NCBI GenBank assembly: GCA_902493515.1
Contig: CABUPE010000024.1
Span: 1 to 35,701 of the forward strand
DNA length: 35,701 bases
Direction: 5' to 3'
Source of the DNA: an uncultured Collinsella sp.
GTDB taxonomy: Bacteria > Actinomycetota > Coriobacteriia > Coriobacteriales > Coriobacteriaceae
The position numbers and the translations under genes are program-made. Under the pieces are notes generated by a model that was not told the DNA's origin, searched no databases, and saw only the letters and a list, made by a program, of their open reading frames with translations. How positions within the stretch are numbered: the first letter of the stretch is position 1; each line of letters begins with the position of its first letter. Below are positions 28,537 to 35,701 of this stretch, piece after piece.

Positions 28537-29260
28537 AGGCGATGGCTTGGCGCTGAAGCTCGATGAGCTCGGCGACACCCTTGTCGCCCAGGTCAAGCAG
28601 GGCGTTGAGGCGTTTGCGGTCGAAGGGCGCCTGCTCGCCGGTGCCCTGGAGCTCGATCATCTCACCGGTATCGGTGGCGACGAGGTTCATGTCGACCTCG
28701 GCATGACTGTCCTCGGAATAATCGAGGTCAAGCAGCGTATTGCCGTCGACAACGCCCATAGAGATGGCAGCCACCTGGCCGGTAAGCGGGATGCGCTCGA
28801 TCTTGCCCGCCTCGACCCACATGGCGAGGGCGTCGTGCAGCGCCACCCAGGCGCCGGTGATGCTCGCTGTACGCGTGCCGCCATCGGCCTGAATCACATC
28901 GCAGTCGACGGTGACGGTGTACTCGCCGAGCGCCTTCATGTTGACGACGGTACGCAGGCTGCGGCCAATGAGGCGCTCGATCTCCATGGAGCGACCCTTG
29001 CGGTTGGCGTGCTCGCGCTTGCAGCGCTTGCCGGTCGACGCCGGCAGCATGGCGTATTCCGCGGTCACCCAGCCGGCCTTAGCTCCCTTTCGCCAGCCCG
29101 GCACGCCCTCCTCGATAGTGGCGGCGCACAGCACGCGCGTGTCACCGAACTCGGCCAAACACGAGCCGTGGGCGTGCTTCATGACGCCACGGGTGAGCTT
29201 AACGGGGCGCAACTCGTTGGCGGCGCGACCGTTGGCGCGGTTGACCTGCATGTACTCCAT
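28535..29260 (-). CDS. rph: Ribonuclease PH
   Basis: Phosphorolytic 3'-5' exoribonuclease that trims tRNA 3' ends. 241 aa, normal length. Conserved segments: RANGRAANELRPVKLTRG, AEFGDTRVLCAATIEEGVP, MLPASTGKR, RKGRSMEIERLIGRSLR, CDVIQADGGTRTASITGA and the DxxYSEDS-like LDLDYSEDSHAEVDMN. AAAGGA is seven bases before the ATG at 29260; a second ATG (Met4) follows. The rph, rdgB, dtd and murI order on one strand resembles the murI-rph-rdgB cluster common in Gram-positives. Confidence 0.96.
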   Translation of the reverse strand: MEYMQVNRANGRAANELRPVKLTRGVMKHAHGSCLAEFGDTRVLCAATIEEGVPGWRKGAKAGWVTAEYAMLPASTGKRCKREHANRKGRSMEIERLIGRSLRTVVNMKALGEYTVTVDCDVIQADGGTRTASITGAWVALHDALAMWVEAGKIERIPLTGQVAAISMGVVDGNTLLDLDYSEDSHAEVDMNLVATDTGEMIELQGTGEQAPFDRKRLNALLDLGDKGVAELIELQRQAIA

Positions 29261-29314
29261 AGAAATATCCTTTCGGCAAAATATGTGGCGAAGGCTTTGG
29301 CGGCTGCCTTACAT

Positions 29315-30199
29315 CTATTTCAGCTCATCGATATCGATATGTTCGATGCTCTTGAGCGGCTGACCAAAGATAAAGCTGCCCGCCACCGCAAACTCGGCAA
29401 TGTTATCGGCCGTCGTGGCAAAACGATGCTGCGGCTCGGCGGCGTCGCCCGCCAGCTGCTCGCGGCGCGTGAGGATATCGGTCAGCTCGCGTGTGGTCTC
29501 CTCGGCGGAACTCACGACGCGCACCCCAGGCCCCAGCGCATGGCGGATAGATCCCACCAACAGCGGGAAATGCGTACAGCCGAGCACCACGGTATCGATA
29601 CCGTGGTCGCGCAGCGGCTCAACCGTGGCACCCACCAGCGCACGCACGGCAGGCGTATCGAAGATGTCCTCGTTCTCAAGCCACTGTTCCTGCAGATGTG
29701 CACCCGAGGCGAGCTCGTGTTCGACAACCTCGACAAAGCTCGAGGCAGGACAGCCGTATACATCGACGCCGGCATCTAGATCCTGAATGGCGCGCGTGTA
29801 GGCGCCCGAGCGAATGGTGAGGTTGGTGGCGAGCACGCCCACGCGACGCGTACGCGTGCTGTTGATTGCCGCACGGGCACCCGGCGCGATCACACCGATC
29901 ACGGGAACGTCGAGCACCTGCTGGGCCAGACGCAAGGCCGCAGCGGTCGCCGTGTTGCAGGCGATGACCATAATCTTGACGTCGTGCTTCGAAAGCCAAC
30001 GACCCGCCTGCAACGCAAACGAGCGCACCTCATCCTCGGTGCGCGTGCCGTAGGGGCAGCGCTTGGTGTCGCCAAAGTAGTAGACGGACTCGTGCGGCAG
30101 CGCCGTCGCAATCGCGCGCGCAACCGTCAGACCGCCCAAACCAGAATCGAACACGCCAATCGGGCGCGTGTCGCCTGCCGAATTCTCGATATCGGACAT
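29315..30199 (-). CDS. murI: Glutamate racemase
   Basis: Makes D-glutamate for peptidoglycan. 294 aa. Both catalytic cysteines are present: Cys81 in VIACNTATAA and Cys208 in VLGCTHFPLL, with IGVFDSGLGGLTV at the N-terminus and the YFGDTKRCPYG loop. Start ATG at 30199 with GAGG close upstream (short spacing). It precedes rph by 54 nt and is probably co-transcribed with it. Provides the substrate of MurD, one step before the MurE encoded 1 kb away. Confidence 0.95.
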   Translation of the reverse strand: MSDIENSAGDTRPIGVFDSGLGGLTVARAIATALPHESVYYFGDTKRCPYGTRTEDEVRSFALQAGRWLSKHDVKIMVIACNTATAAALRLAQQVLDVPVIGVIAPGARAAINSTRTRRVGVLATNLTIRSGAYTRAIQDLDAGVDVYGCPASSFVEVVEHELASGAHLQEQWLENEDIFDTPAVRALVGATVEPLRDHGIDTVVLGCTHFPLLVGSIRHALGPGVRVVSSAEETTRELTDILTRREQLAGDAAEPQHRFATTADNIAEFAVAGSFIFGQPLKSIEHIDIDELK

Positions 30200-30250
30200 T
30201 ACCTCACCAGTCTCTCTCGAAAAGACATGTCCAAGTGCGGCGGTGCCGCG

Positions 30251-31162
30251 CTACGAACGCGCCGCGACCAGCAGCTCTGCCGTCGCCGCCCAACCGTCGA
30301 CAATTTTGCCGCGCGTAACGAAAGCGTTCTCGCAAGCAGCCAGGAACTCGGGCGCGCCGGCGCTCGTCAGGCCATTCTCGACCAGGCAGAACGTGCCCAC
30401 GTGATCGGCCATGTAGAAGTCGGACTCGGAATCGCCGAGCGCGAGCGTCTCCTCGCGCTCGATACCCAGGTGCTCGCAGAAGCGCGCAATGGCAACGCCC
30501 TTGTTGAGGCCGGCGGGATTGATGTTGAATGCGCGACCGTCCTCGACGCGATCGAGCTCGAGCGTCGTCGGCTTGGACAGATGCGTCAGGTGACCGTTGC
30601 AAGCCCAGATCAGACCGCAGCCGGCCTCGTCCAGGATGGCCTGGACCTCATCGTCGGGCACATCGCCGCGCATGCCGACGGTGACCTCACGGTACTTGTA
30701 GCCGGTCGACATGTCGTTGTGGTACTCGATCTTGTGCGGCCAGCGGGCAAGGATCTTCTCGCACACGCCGGTCTGCTCGATCACCTGGTGCGGCGTGAGG
30801 CCGCAAGAGGGGTCGTAGGGCATGTCGCCGGTCAGATACTCCCAATCGTTGGCTTTGAGGTCGTACATGACCAGGCCGCCCATCTCGCCGATGTAGGAGT
30901 TGAGGCCGAGCACGCGCGCGTCCTCGTGGATCATGGTACGGTTGCGGCCCGAGGTGGGAACCACCTGAATACCAGCGCGAGCGAGCGCCACGACGGCCTC
31001 GACGAGTTTGGTCGAGGGGTTGCCGTCGTTGTCGCGCAGCACGCACGAGCCGGGTGCGAGCATCGTGGCATCCAGGTCGGTAAAGACGTACTTGACCTTG
31101 GCCAAGCGCTCGCGCATCTCGCCCGAAAGCTCGGCAACAGTCGGCAGGGTGTTGTGGGACAT
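30251..31162 (-). CDS. HAD-superfamily hydrolase (Cof-like, sugar-phosphatase type)
   Basis: 303 aa from the ATG at 31162 (GGAG five bases before it); a longer in-frame reading to 31204 lacks a binding site. Motif I FTDLDATML supplies the nucleophile Asp29 and acid/base Asp31. Motif II is VVPTSGRN, motif III includes the Lys in GLNKGVAIA, and motif IV is LALGDSESDF. The C2-type cap (about 95-215) is typical of Cof/MPGP-like phosphatases. The substrate is unknown; sugar phosphates or nucleotide-sugar by-products are usual. It lies between murE and murI without overlap, and no direct link to cell-wall synthesis can be shown. Confidence 0.85.
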   Translation of the reverse strand: MSHNTLPTVAELSGEMRERLAKVKYVFTDLDATMLAPGSCVLRDNDGNPSTKLVEAVVALARAGIQVVPTSGRNRTMIHEDARVLGLNSYIGEMGGLVMYDLKANDWEYLTGDMPYDPSCGLTPHQVIEQTGVCEKILARWPHKIEYHNDMSTGYKYREVTVGMRGDVPDDEVQAILDEAGCGLIWACNGHLTHLSKPTTLELDRVEDGRAFNINPAGLNKGVAIARFCEHLGIEREETLALGDSESDFYMADHVGTFCLVENGLTSAGAPEFLAACENAFVTRGKIVDGWAATAELLVAARS

Positions 31163-31269
31163 GGTTACTCCGTTTACGTAGAAGGGTTTGGACTTGGACG
31201 GCATGCTTTGATTGAGGGAACACGCTTATGGCGACAGCGCACTCAGAGCGCCGCCGCCATCATGGTTCA
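31163..31269. other. Spacer between the HAD gene and murE
   Basis: It contains an imperfect hairpin (roughly 31228-31261, TATGGCG ... CGCCAT with inner GCGC/GCGC) just after the murE stop. It lacks a U-tract, so termination there is doubtful. Confidence 0.4.
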
Positions 31270-32832
31270 TTAGTCAAACTGGGTAACATCGATCAGGCGA
31301 TTGGCCAGCGAAAGGTCGCTCTCGATGGGCACGAACTCGTCGCCCACGTGCATGAGTTCCTCGTCACCCTTTGCCAGCAGCAAGACAATGGTGGGAGCAT
31401 CGGGGTTGACGTACTCCTCGCGCGCCGCCTTGAACGCCGCATGCACAGCGACTTCGCGATCAAGGATGATCTTGTTCGGCGTATCGTCGGGAACATGTTC
31501 GGCAAGCTCGCGACAGACCTTCATCGGGTCCTCGTGAGCCGGGTCCTCGTTGGCAAAGATCATCAGGTCGGAATATGGTGCGGCTTCGCGCGGAAGCTGC
31601 TCACGGCGCTCCTGCGCCTTGCCGCCAGCGGCACCAAACACCGCAACGACCGGGCTGGCGGGAAACGCGCGCTTGACCGACGAGAAAAGCGAACGGAACG
31701 AAAGCTGGTTGTGCGCGTAGTCGACGACGCAGATCACGCGACCGTCCTTCGACTCCACGACCTCCATACGGCCCGGCACACGCAGTTTGGAGAGGCCCTT
31801 CTTGATGGCATCGATACCGATGCCGATCTCGCGCGCAGCGGCGATAGCGACCAGCGCGTTTTCCACGTTAAAGTCTCCCGCGATACCCAGCAGGACCTTC
31901 TCCCCCGCCTCGGACTCGTCGGCACACAGGCCATGCAAGTTGAACTCGATGCTAAAGCCGACCATGCGTACGTCGCTCGCCCACAGGCTTGCCTCGGGAT
32001 GCTCGACGCCAACGGTCACCAAGCGCTCGGCCGTCGACGCTGCCTCCAGCACACGATCGACCTCTTCGGTGCCCAAATTCACCACGGCGGTCTTTGCCTG
32101 GTCAAAAATCCTAAGTTTGCTCTCAAAATAATCCTCAAACGTGGGGTGTTCGATCGGCGAGATGTGGTCGCGGCCGATGTTGAGGAAGCACGCCACGTCA
32201 AACGGCAGATTCTCGACGCGTTGGTACTTGAGCGCCTGGCTCGAGACCTCCATGACCATGGACTGGCGACCGGACGTGCGGCAGTTGGCGATATGGCGCC
32301 AGATCTCGGGGGCCTCGGGCGTAGTATTGGTGCTCTCGTAGCACTCGATGCCATCGTCGGTACTCACCGAGCCGATCATGCCGCAGGACTCGCCCGCCGC
32401 TTTGATAATCGACTGGAGCATAAAAGCGGCCGTGGTCTTTCCCTTGGTGCCGGTGATGCCCACGATCTTGACGTCGTGGTCGGGACGGTCGTAGACCTCC
32501 GGCGGCAACAGGGCCATGGCCGTGCGAACGCTATCAACAACCAGCATCGCAGCACCGCTCTCCTTCGCCAGCGGCTCCAGAGACTCGACCAGCGACTCCT
32601 CACACACAAATGCGATGGCGCCCGCATCGAGCGCCATGCTCAAAAACGCGGGCTTAAAGGCAGCACCTTTGCAGAAGAATACGTCACCTGCCGAGACCGC
32701 GCGCGAATCAAACGAGCAGCCGGTCACGGCACGCTCGTCAACCTGCTCTGATGCGCGCAGCTCGCCGCACACATCGAGAAGCTTGGCAAGCGTATCGACC
32801 GTGGTCACGGTCGCGGAATCCGAATGGTGCAT
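31270..32832 (-). CDS. murE: UDP-N-acetylmuramyl-tripeptide synthetase (MurE)
   Basis: ATP-dependent ligase adding the third residue of the peptidoglycan stem peptide. 520 aa, three domains: UDP-MurNAc-dipeptide binding (1-115), ATPase with GTKGKTT (128-134) and the carbamyl-Lys region MEVSSQAL, and a C-terminal domain. The substrate-selecting loop, DNPR in meso-diaminopimelate enzymes, reads NEDPAHEDP (428-436): the Arg is replaced by Ala, as in the Lys-type DNPA loop of Staphylococcus. This suggests a diamino acid other than meso-DAP (inference). AAAGGTG precedes the ATG. Neighbour of murI on the same strand. Confidence 0.93.
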   Translation of the reverse strand: MHHSDSATVTTVDTLAKLLDVCGELRASEQVDERAVTGCSFDSRAVSAGDVFFCKGAAFKPAFLSMALDAGAIAFVCEESLVESLEPLAKESGAAMLVVDSVRTAMALLPPEVYDRPDHDVKIVGITGTKGKTTAAFMLQSIIKAAGESCGMIGSVSTDDGIECYESTNTTPEAPEIWRHIANCRTSGRQSMVMEVSSQALKYQRVENLPFDVACFLNIGRDHISPIEHPTFEDYFESKLRIFDQAKTAVVNLGTEEVDRVLEAASTAERLVTVGVEHPEASLWASDVRMVGFSIEFNLHGLCADESEAGEKVLLGIAGDFNVENALVAIAAAREIGIGIDAIKKGLSKLRVPGRMEVVESKDGRVICVVDYAHNQLSFRSLFSSVKRAFPASPVVAVFGAAGGKAQERREQLPREAAPYSDLMIFANEDPAHEDPMKVCRELAEHVPDDTPNKIILDREVAVHAAFKAAREEYVNPDAPTIVLLLAKGDEELMHVGDEFVPIESDLSLANRLIDVTQFD

Positions 32833-32892
32833 CTTTCACCTTTCTCAGCCATTTGGCAGGGACGGTTTTCATAGTAACTGAAACGTGCTCGC

Positions 32893-32919
32893 GCAAAAAC
32901 GGCTCCCGGAGGAGCCGTT
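32893..32919 (-). terminator. Terminator of asnB
   Basis: Perfect 9-bp stem AACGGCTCC / GGAGCCGTT (32898-32906 and 32911-32919), loop CGGA, followed on the minus strand by further T (TTTTTGCGCG). It lies 26 nt after the asnB stop. Confidence 0.9.
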
Positions 32920-32944
32920 ACGCGCAGGCATTCGTAGGCCGAGA

Positions 32945-34825
32945 CTAGGCAGCCTGAACAGAAGGCTGGTCCTCGTCGATAAAGAAGCGCTTGTACCACA
33001 CCAGGAACACGAGCGGCGTATAGATCTTGCGCTGGAAATCGCCCTTGCCCGCAAAGTGCAGATCGAGCAGGTGCATGAGCTCGTCGGTATCGAAGAACTC
33101 GCTTGCCCACGGCGCGGTGAAGTACTCCTTGACATAGTCGTACCACTTTTGCTCGCGCAGCCAGTAGACAATCGGCACTGGGAAGCCCACCTTGGGACGG
33201 GTGGCCCACTCATCGGGCAGCGACTTGTTGGCAGCGTGGCGGAGTACCTGTTTGTTGCCGTTCTCGTTGATGCGGTAGCGGTCGGGAATGTGCTCGGCGA
33301 ACTCCATGACTTTGCGGTCCAGGAAGGGCACGCGCAGCTCCAGCGAGTGCGCCATGCACATCTTGTCGGCCTTGAGCAGAATGTCGCCCGGGAGCCACAT
33401 GTTCATGTCCAAGTACTGCTTCTTGACCAGCTCGGGCTGACCCTTCACGCGCGCATAGATGGGAGCGGCAAGCTCGAAGGCGCCATCGCCGGTGTTGTAC
33501 TCGGGCTTGAGCACACCGTCGACCTCGCGCTCCGGCCATACCAGAGCCTGTCCCAGGAACGACTTCTCGGGGATCTCGGCACCCTTGACCAGGAAGTTAT
33601 GGCCCTTGAAGTACGGCATATGCAGCGCCAGGTTACCGAGCGCGCGACGGATGGGCAGCGGCACCATCTTTTTGTACTTGCGGACCGGGACCGTGTCCTC
33701 GTAGTAGGCGTAGCCGCCAAAGAGTTCGTCGGCGCCTTCGCCCGAAAGCACGACGGTGACGTCCTTGCGGGCCATCTCGGCCAAGAACCACAGCGGCACA
33801 GAAGACAGGTTGGACTGTGGCTCGTCCATGTGATACTGGATGTCCTCGAGCGCACCGAAGAACTCGTCGGCGGTAATCATCGTGCGAACGTTCTCGACGC
33901 CAAGCTTATCGGAAAGTTCCTTGGCGTAGTTGGTCTCGTTGAAGTTCTTGTAGTCAAAGCCCACCGAGAAGGTCTTGTCGGGCATGAGGCAAGCGGCGAT
34001 GTAGCTGGAGTCGACGCCACCGGAGAGGAACGACGCGACCTTGACGTCGGCGATACGATGGGCCTCGACACTCTCGTGCACGACCTCGTCCAGCTCATCG
34101 ACATACTCTTCGAACGGCTTCTCGACGGCAGAGTAATCGCAATCCCAGTAGCGCTCGATGTTCATCTTGCCGGTCGGGATATCGACGGTAAAGTAGTGCG
34201 CCGGCGGCAGCTTGTAGACACCCTCGAAGAAGGTCTCCTCAGTCGCCGAATACTGCAGCGTCATGTACGGACGCAGAGCCTTTTTGTTGACCGCCTTGTG
34301 GAAGTGCGGGTAGTCCAGGAAGCTCTTGATCTCGGAACCAAAGAGCACGCCCGGAGCGCCGTCGCCCGCATCGGCCATGGGATAGTAGTAAAGCGGCTTG
34401 ATGCCAAAGATGTCACGGGCGCCAAAAAGCTTGTTCTTCTTTTTGTCCCAGATGACGAAGGCGTACATACCGCGCAGGCGATCGAGGACGGCCTCGCCCC
34501 ACTCCTCGTAGCCGTGCAGGAGGCTCTCGGTGTCGGCGCCGCAGTGGAACTTGTAGCCCTTGGCCTCGAGCTCGGAACGGAGTTCTTGGAAGTTGTAGAT
34601 CTCGCCGTTGAAGACAATGACGACGCTGCCGTCCTCGTTGGCCATGGGTTGAGCGCCGGCCTCGGTCAGGTCGAGGATCGACAGGCGGCGGAAGCCCAGG
34701 GCAACGCGGCCGTCGATAAACTGACCGCCCATGTCGGGACCGCGATGGACGATGCGATCCATCATCTTGGTGAGCACCTCGGATTGGTTATCCGTCCCAC
34801 CGACAAAACCGACAAAACCGCACAT
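32945..34825 (-). CDS. asnB: Asparagine synthetase B (glutamine-hydrolysing)
   Basis: Converts aspartate, glutamine and ATP to asparagine. 626 aa. Cys2 after the initiator Met is the glutaminase nucleophile (MCGFVGFVGG), with RLSILDL, FNGEIYNF and the glutamine-binding GADTE around 97. The synthetase domain has the pyrophosphate loop SGGVDSS (268-274) and LSGEGADELFGGYAYY. At 626 aa it is longer than E. coli AsnB (554) and closer to Gram-positive AsnB/AsnO types, some of which amidate cell-wall peptides, so a role in cell-wall amidation is possible but unproven. AGAGGGG lies seven bases before the ATG. Own terminator downstream. Confidence 0.94.
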   Translation of the reverse strand: MCGFVGFVGGTDNQSEVLTKMMDRIVHRGPDMGGQFIDGRVALGFRRLSILDLTEAGAQPMANEDGSVVIVFNGEIYNFQELRSELEAKGYKFHCGADTESLLHGYEEWGEAVLDRLRGMYAFVIWDKKKNKLFGARDIFGIKPLYYYPMADAGDGAPGVLFGSEIKSFLDYPHFHKAVNKKALRPYMTLQYSATEETFFEGVYKLPPAHYFTVDIPTGKMNIERYWDCDYSAVEKPFEEYVDELDEVVHESVEAHRIADVKVASFLSGGVDSSYIAACLMPDKTFSVGFDYKNFNETNYAKELSDKLGVENVRTMITADEFFGALEDIQYHMDEPQSNLSSVPLWFLAEMARKDVTVVLSGEGADELFGGYAYYEDTVPVRKYKKMVPLPIRRALGNLALHMPYFKGHNFLVKGAEIPEKSFLGQALVWPEREVDGVLKPEYNTGDGAFELAAPIYARVKGQPELVKKQYLDMNMWLPGDILLKADKMCMAHSLELRVPFLDRKVMEFAEHIPDRYRINENGNKQVLRHAANKSLPDEWATRPKVGFPVPIVYWLREQKWYDYVKEYFTAPWASEFFDTDELMHLLDLHFAGKGDFQRKIYTPLVFLVWYKRFFIDEDQPSVQAA

Positions 34826-34994
34826 ATACTATCCCCTCTGCTGTTGCTGGGCATCAAATCGAATCAGTAGCTTTTGAGTATACCCGAGGGCGTAAAGAGG
34901 GGCGGAATGTTCAGGCAATCTCAACTGAATCAGCTCCGCTGTGACACGCGCGAGTTACCTTTAATGGATATGAGGTGAATGAGGCGATTGTTTT

Positions 34995-35002
34995 GCTATA
35001 CT
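34995..35002 (+). promoter_or_regulatory. Extended -10 promoter of tRNA-Val
   Basis: TGC-TATACT: -10 at 34997-35002 with the TG extension just before it, 10 nt upstream of the tRNA 5' end. No good -35 is visible, as usual for extended -10 promoters. Confidence 0.65.
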
Positions 35003-35012
35003 CTCTCCGCAC

Positions 35013-35088
35013 GGGCGATTGGCGCAACGGTTAGCGCAGGTGCTTTACACGCACAAGGCTGGGGGTTCGAATCCCTCATCGCCCACCA
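35013..35088 (+). tRNA. tRNA-Val (TAC anticodon)
   Basis: 76-nt plus-strand cloverleaf: acceptor GGGCGAT/ATCGCCC, anticodon stem GGTGC/GCAC around TTTACAC (TAC, reads GUA/GUG), T-loop TTCGAAT, encoded CCA at 35086-35088. The last 18 nt are repeated 186 bp downstream. Confidence 0.95.
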
Positions 35089-35157
35089 TTGAATTGGAAA
35101 CGGTCCTCGAAAGGGGACCGTTTTTGTTTGGGCCCATTTCATGGGATTCGAACCCGC
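35071..35157 (+). repeat. Repeat unit 1: tRNA-Val 3' end, terminator and T-loop-like tail
   Basis: An 87-nt stretch starting with the last 18 nt of tRNA-Val and ending GATTCGAACCCGC. It is about 92 percent identical (7 mismatches by eye) to 35257-35343. It includes the tRNA terminator and, at its end, GGGATTCGAACCCG, which on the minus strand resembles a T-loop segment. Confidence 0.85.
35097..35128 (+). terminator. Terminator of tRNA-Val (first copy)
   Basis: AAACGGTCC / GGACCGTTT (35098-35106 and 35114-35122) with a TCGAAAG-type loop, followed by TTGTTT; U-run of five within TTTTTG. Begins 9 nt after the tRNA. Confidence 0.9.
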
Positions 35158-35256
35158 AAGGGTGCGGAGCTGAGGAAACGCGAAGCGTTTTCCAGCGCAG
35201 CACGCGAGGAGCGGAGCGACGAAGCGGGGCGCGGGCGGCGCCAGTCGCACGCGGAC
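35158..35256 (+). other. Unmatched 99-nt segment between the repeat units
   Basis: Very GC-rich (GGAGCGGAGCGACGAAGCGG and similar), with a small hairpin AAACGC-GAA-GCGTTT near 35175-35191. No gene or tRNA remnant recognised. Confidence 0.5.
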
Positions 35257-35343
35257 ATCCCTCATCGCCCACCACTGATTTGGAAACGGTCCTCGCAAGG
35301 GGACCGTTTTTGTTTGCGCCCGGTGCATGGGATTCGAACCCGC
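35257..35343 (+). repeat. Repeat unit 2: copy of tRNA-Val 3' end and terminator
   Basis: Starts with the 18 nt ATCCCTCATCGCCCACCA (35257-35274), identical to the tRNA-Val 3' end including CCA, exactly 186 bp after the first copy. It continues through a second terminator. The rest of the tRNA is absent upstream of it, so it is not a second tRNA gene. Confidence 0.85.
35283..35314 (+). terminator. Second copy of the tRNA-Val terminator
   Basis: Same stem AAACGGTCC / GGACCGTTT (35284-35292 and 35300-35308) with loop TCGCAAG instead of TCGAAAG, followed by TTGTTT. The only stem-loop change is in the loop, so the fold is preserved. Confidence 0.85.
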
Positions 35344-35370
35344 CAGCACGTCTGTCACAAAGGCCGTGGG

Positions 35371-35579
35371 CAAAAAATGGCAAAAATGAGTACTGCTACT
35401 TTGTTTGCAACATATAAAAAGATATTATTTGCTTAAGTTACGCAACATATGTCCATTATAAGGGCTAACAGTTGAATCAAAATCGTGCTTTCATCGCCAT
35501 TTCGACTTGCTATCTGGCCTTATTAGTCCAAAATTGCTGCTACCAAATCGGTAACAGTACTCATATTTGATGTTTTTTG
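35371..35579. mobile_element. MITE-like element with 29-bp imperfect terminal inverted repeats
   Basis: 35371-35399 and 35551-35579 are inverted and match at 24 of 29 positions, including the 10-bp core ATGAGTACTG. They enclose about 150 bp of AT-rich, non-coding sequence with two copies of GCAACATAT (about 35407 and 35436). No transposase is present. Target-site duplications were not evident. Its identity as a mobile element is a proposal. Confidence 0.45.
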
Positions 35580-35701
35580 ACCAGCAGGTCTCTCTGCCTT
35601 AGCAAATCTAAGGCAAAACGGGCTCCAGACCGCTGAATCATGGGTGGCGCGCGCAGACGTGGTGTAAGAGCGTCCTGAGGTCCGTCGCTGCAAGTCCCGA
35701 T
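35580..35701. other. Non-coding end of the window
   Basis: A small perfect hairpin TGCCTTAG-CAAAT-CTAAGGCA (35595-35615) without a U-tract. Nothing else is recognised up to the window edge. Confidence 0.5.

Noticed and set aside
35257..35343. Second tRNA-Val gene
   Set aside because: Only the 3' 18 nt are present; the acceptor 5' strand, D-arm and anticodon arm are missing upstream.
35089..35436. Overlapping ORFs of 112-132 aa on both strands downstream of tRNA-Val
   Set aside because: They run through the tRNA, the duplicated terminators and GC-rich spacer, and their peptides repeat because the DNA repeats.

Overview
The window reads as a chromosomal piece of a Collinsella-like member of the Coriobacteriia (Actinomycetota). 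This rests on moderately high GC, long GC-rich antisense shadow frames, the gene set (a disA-ispD-ispF-cysS-rlmB-yacP cluster, veg-ispE, and a lysyl-tRNA synthetase carrying a MetRS-type tail) and many intergenic palindromes. The genus is an inference from gene content, not from a search. Most genes lie on the minus strand.

Layout. 1-764: promoter, tRNA-Tyr, tRNA-Thr, tRNA-Met and the 5' part of tuf, one minus-strand unit. 765-5421: a lower-GC sugar cassette, with an RpiR-type regulator divergent from a GH1 6-phospho-beta-glycosidase and a PTS IIBC permease. It is bracketed by direct repeats and followed by two 80-bp-spaced inverted-repeat modules. 5422-7061: tRNA-Thr(TGT) and an HTH-HipA-like fused kinase behind a large palindromic operator. 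7089-12601: minus-strand cluster disA-ispD-ispF-cysS-[long palindrome]-rlmB-rae1, covering c-di-AMP synthesis, isoprenoid precursors, Cys-tRNA and rRNA methylation/turnover. 12760-13526: yybP-ykoY Mn2+ riboswitch and mntP. 13563-15422: hipBA toxin-antitoxin pair with three evenly spaced palindromic operators. 15454-22520: pepD, clpC, a DUF2798 membrane protein and a ThrE-type exporter. 22719-25941: lysS, greA, tatA, tRNA-Pro. 25991-34825: ispE, veg, dtd, rdgB, rph, murI, a HAD hydrolase, murE, asnB. 34995-35701: tRNA-Val(TAC) with a duplicated tRNA 3' end and terminator, then an AT-rich stretch holding a MITE-like element.

How the genes work together. Most of the window is core housekeeping: translation (tuf, tRNAs, cysS, lysS, dtd), the MEP isoprenoid pathway (ispD, ispF, ispE), peptidoglycan precursors (murI, murE), nucleotide and RNA hygiene (rdgB, rph, rae1, rlmB), proteolysis (clpC, pepD) and export (tatA). 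Accessory material sits at the sugar cassette, the two HipA-family loci (about 7 kb apart) and the tRNA-Val end.

The most unusual signals are non-coding. They are a long palindrome with a shared tip found just downstream of both cysS and lysS, the paired ATCTGTAACA modules, the operator arrays of the two HipA-type loci, and the 186-bp repeat that restarts with the last 18 nt of tRNA-Val.
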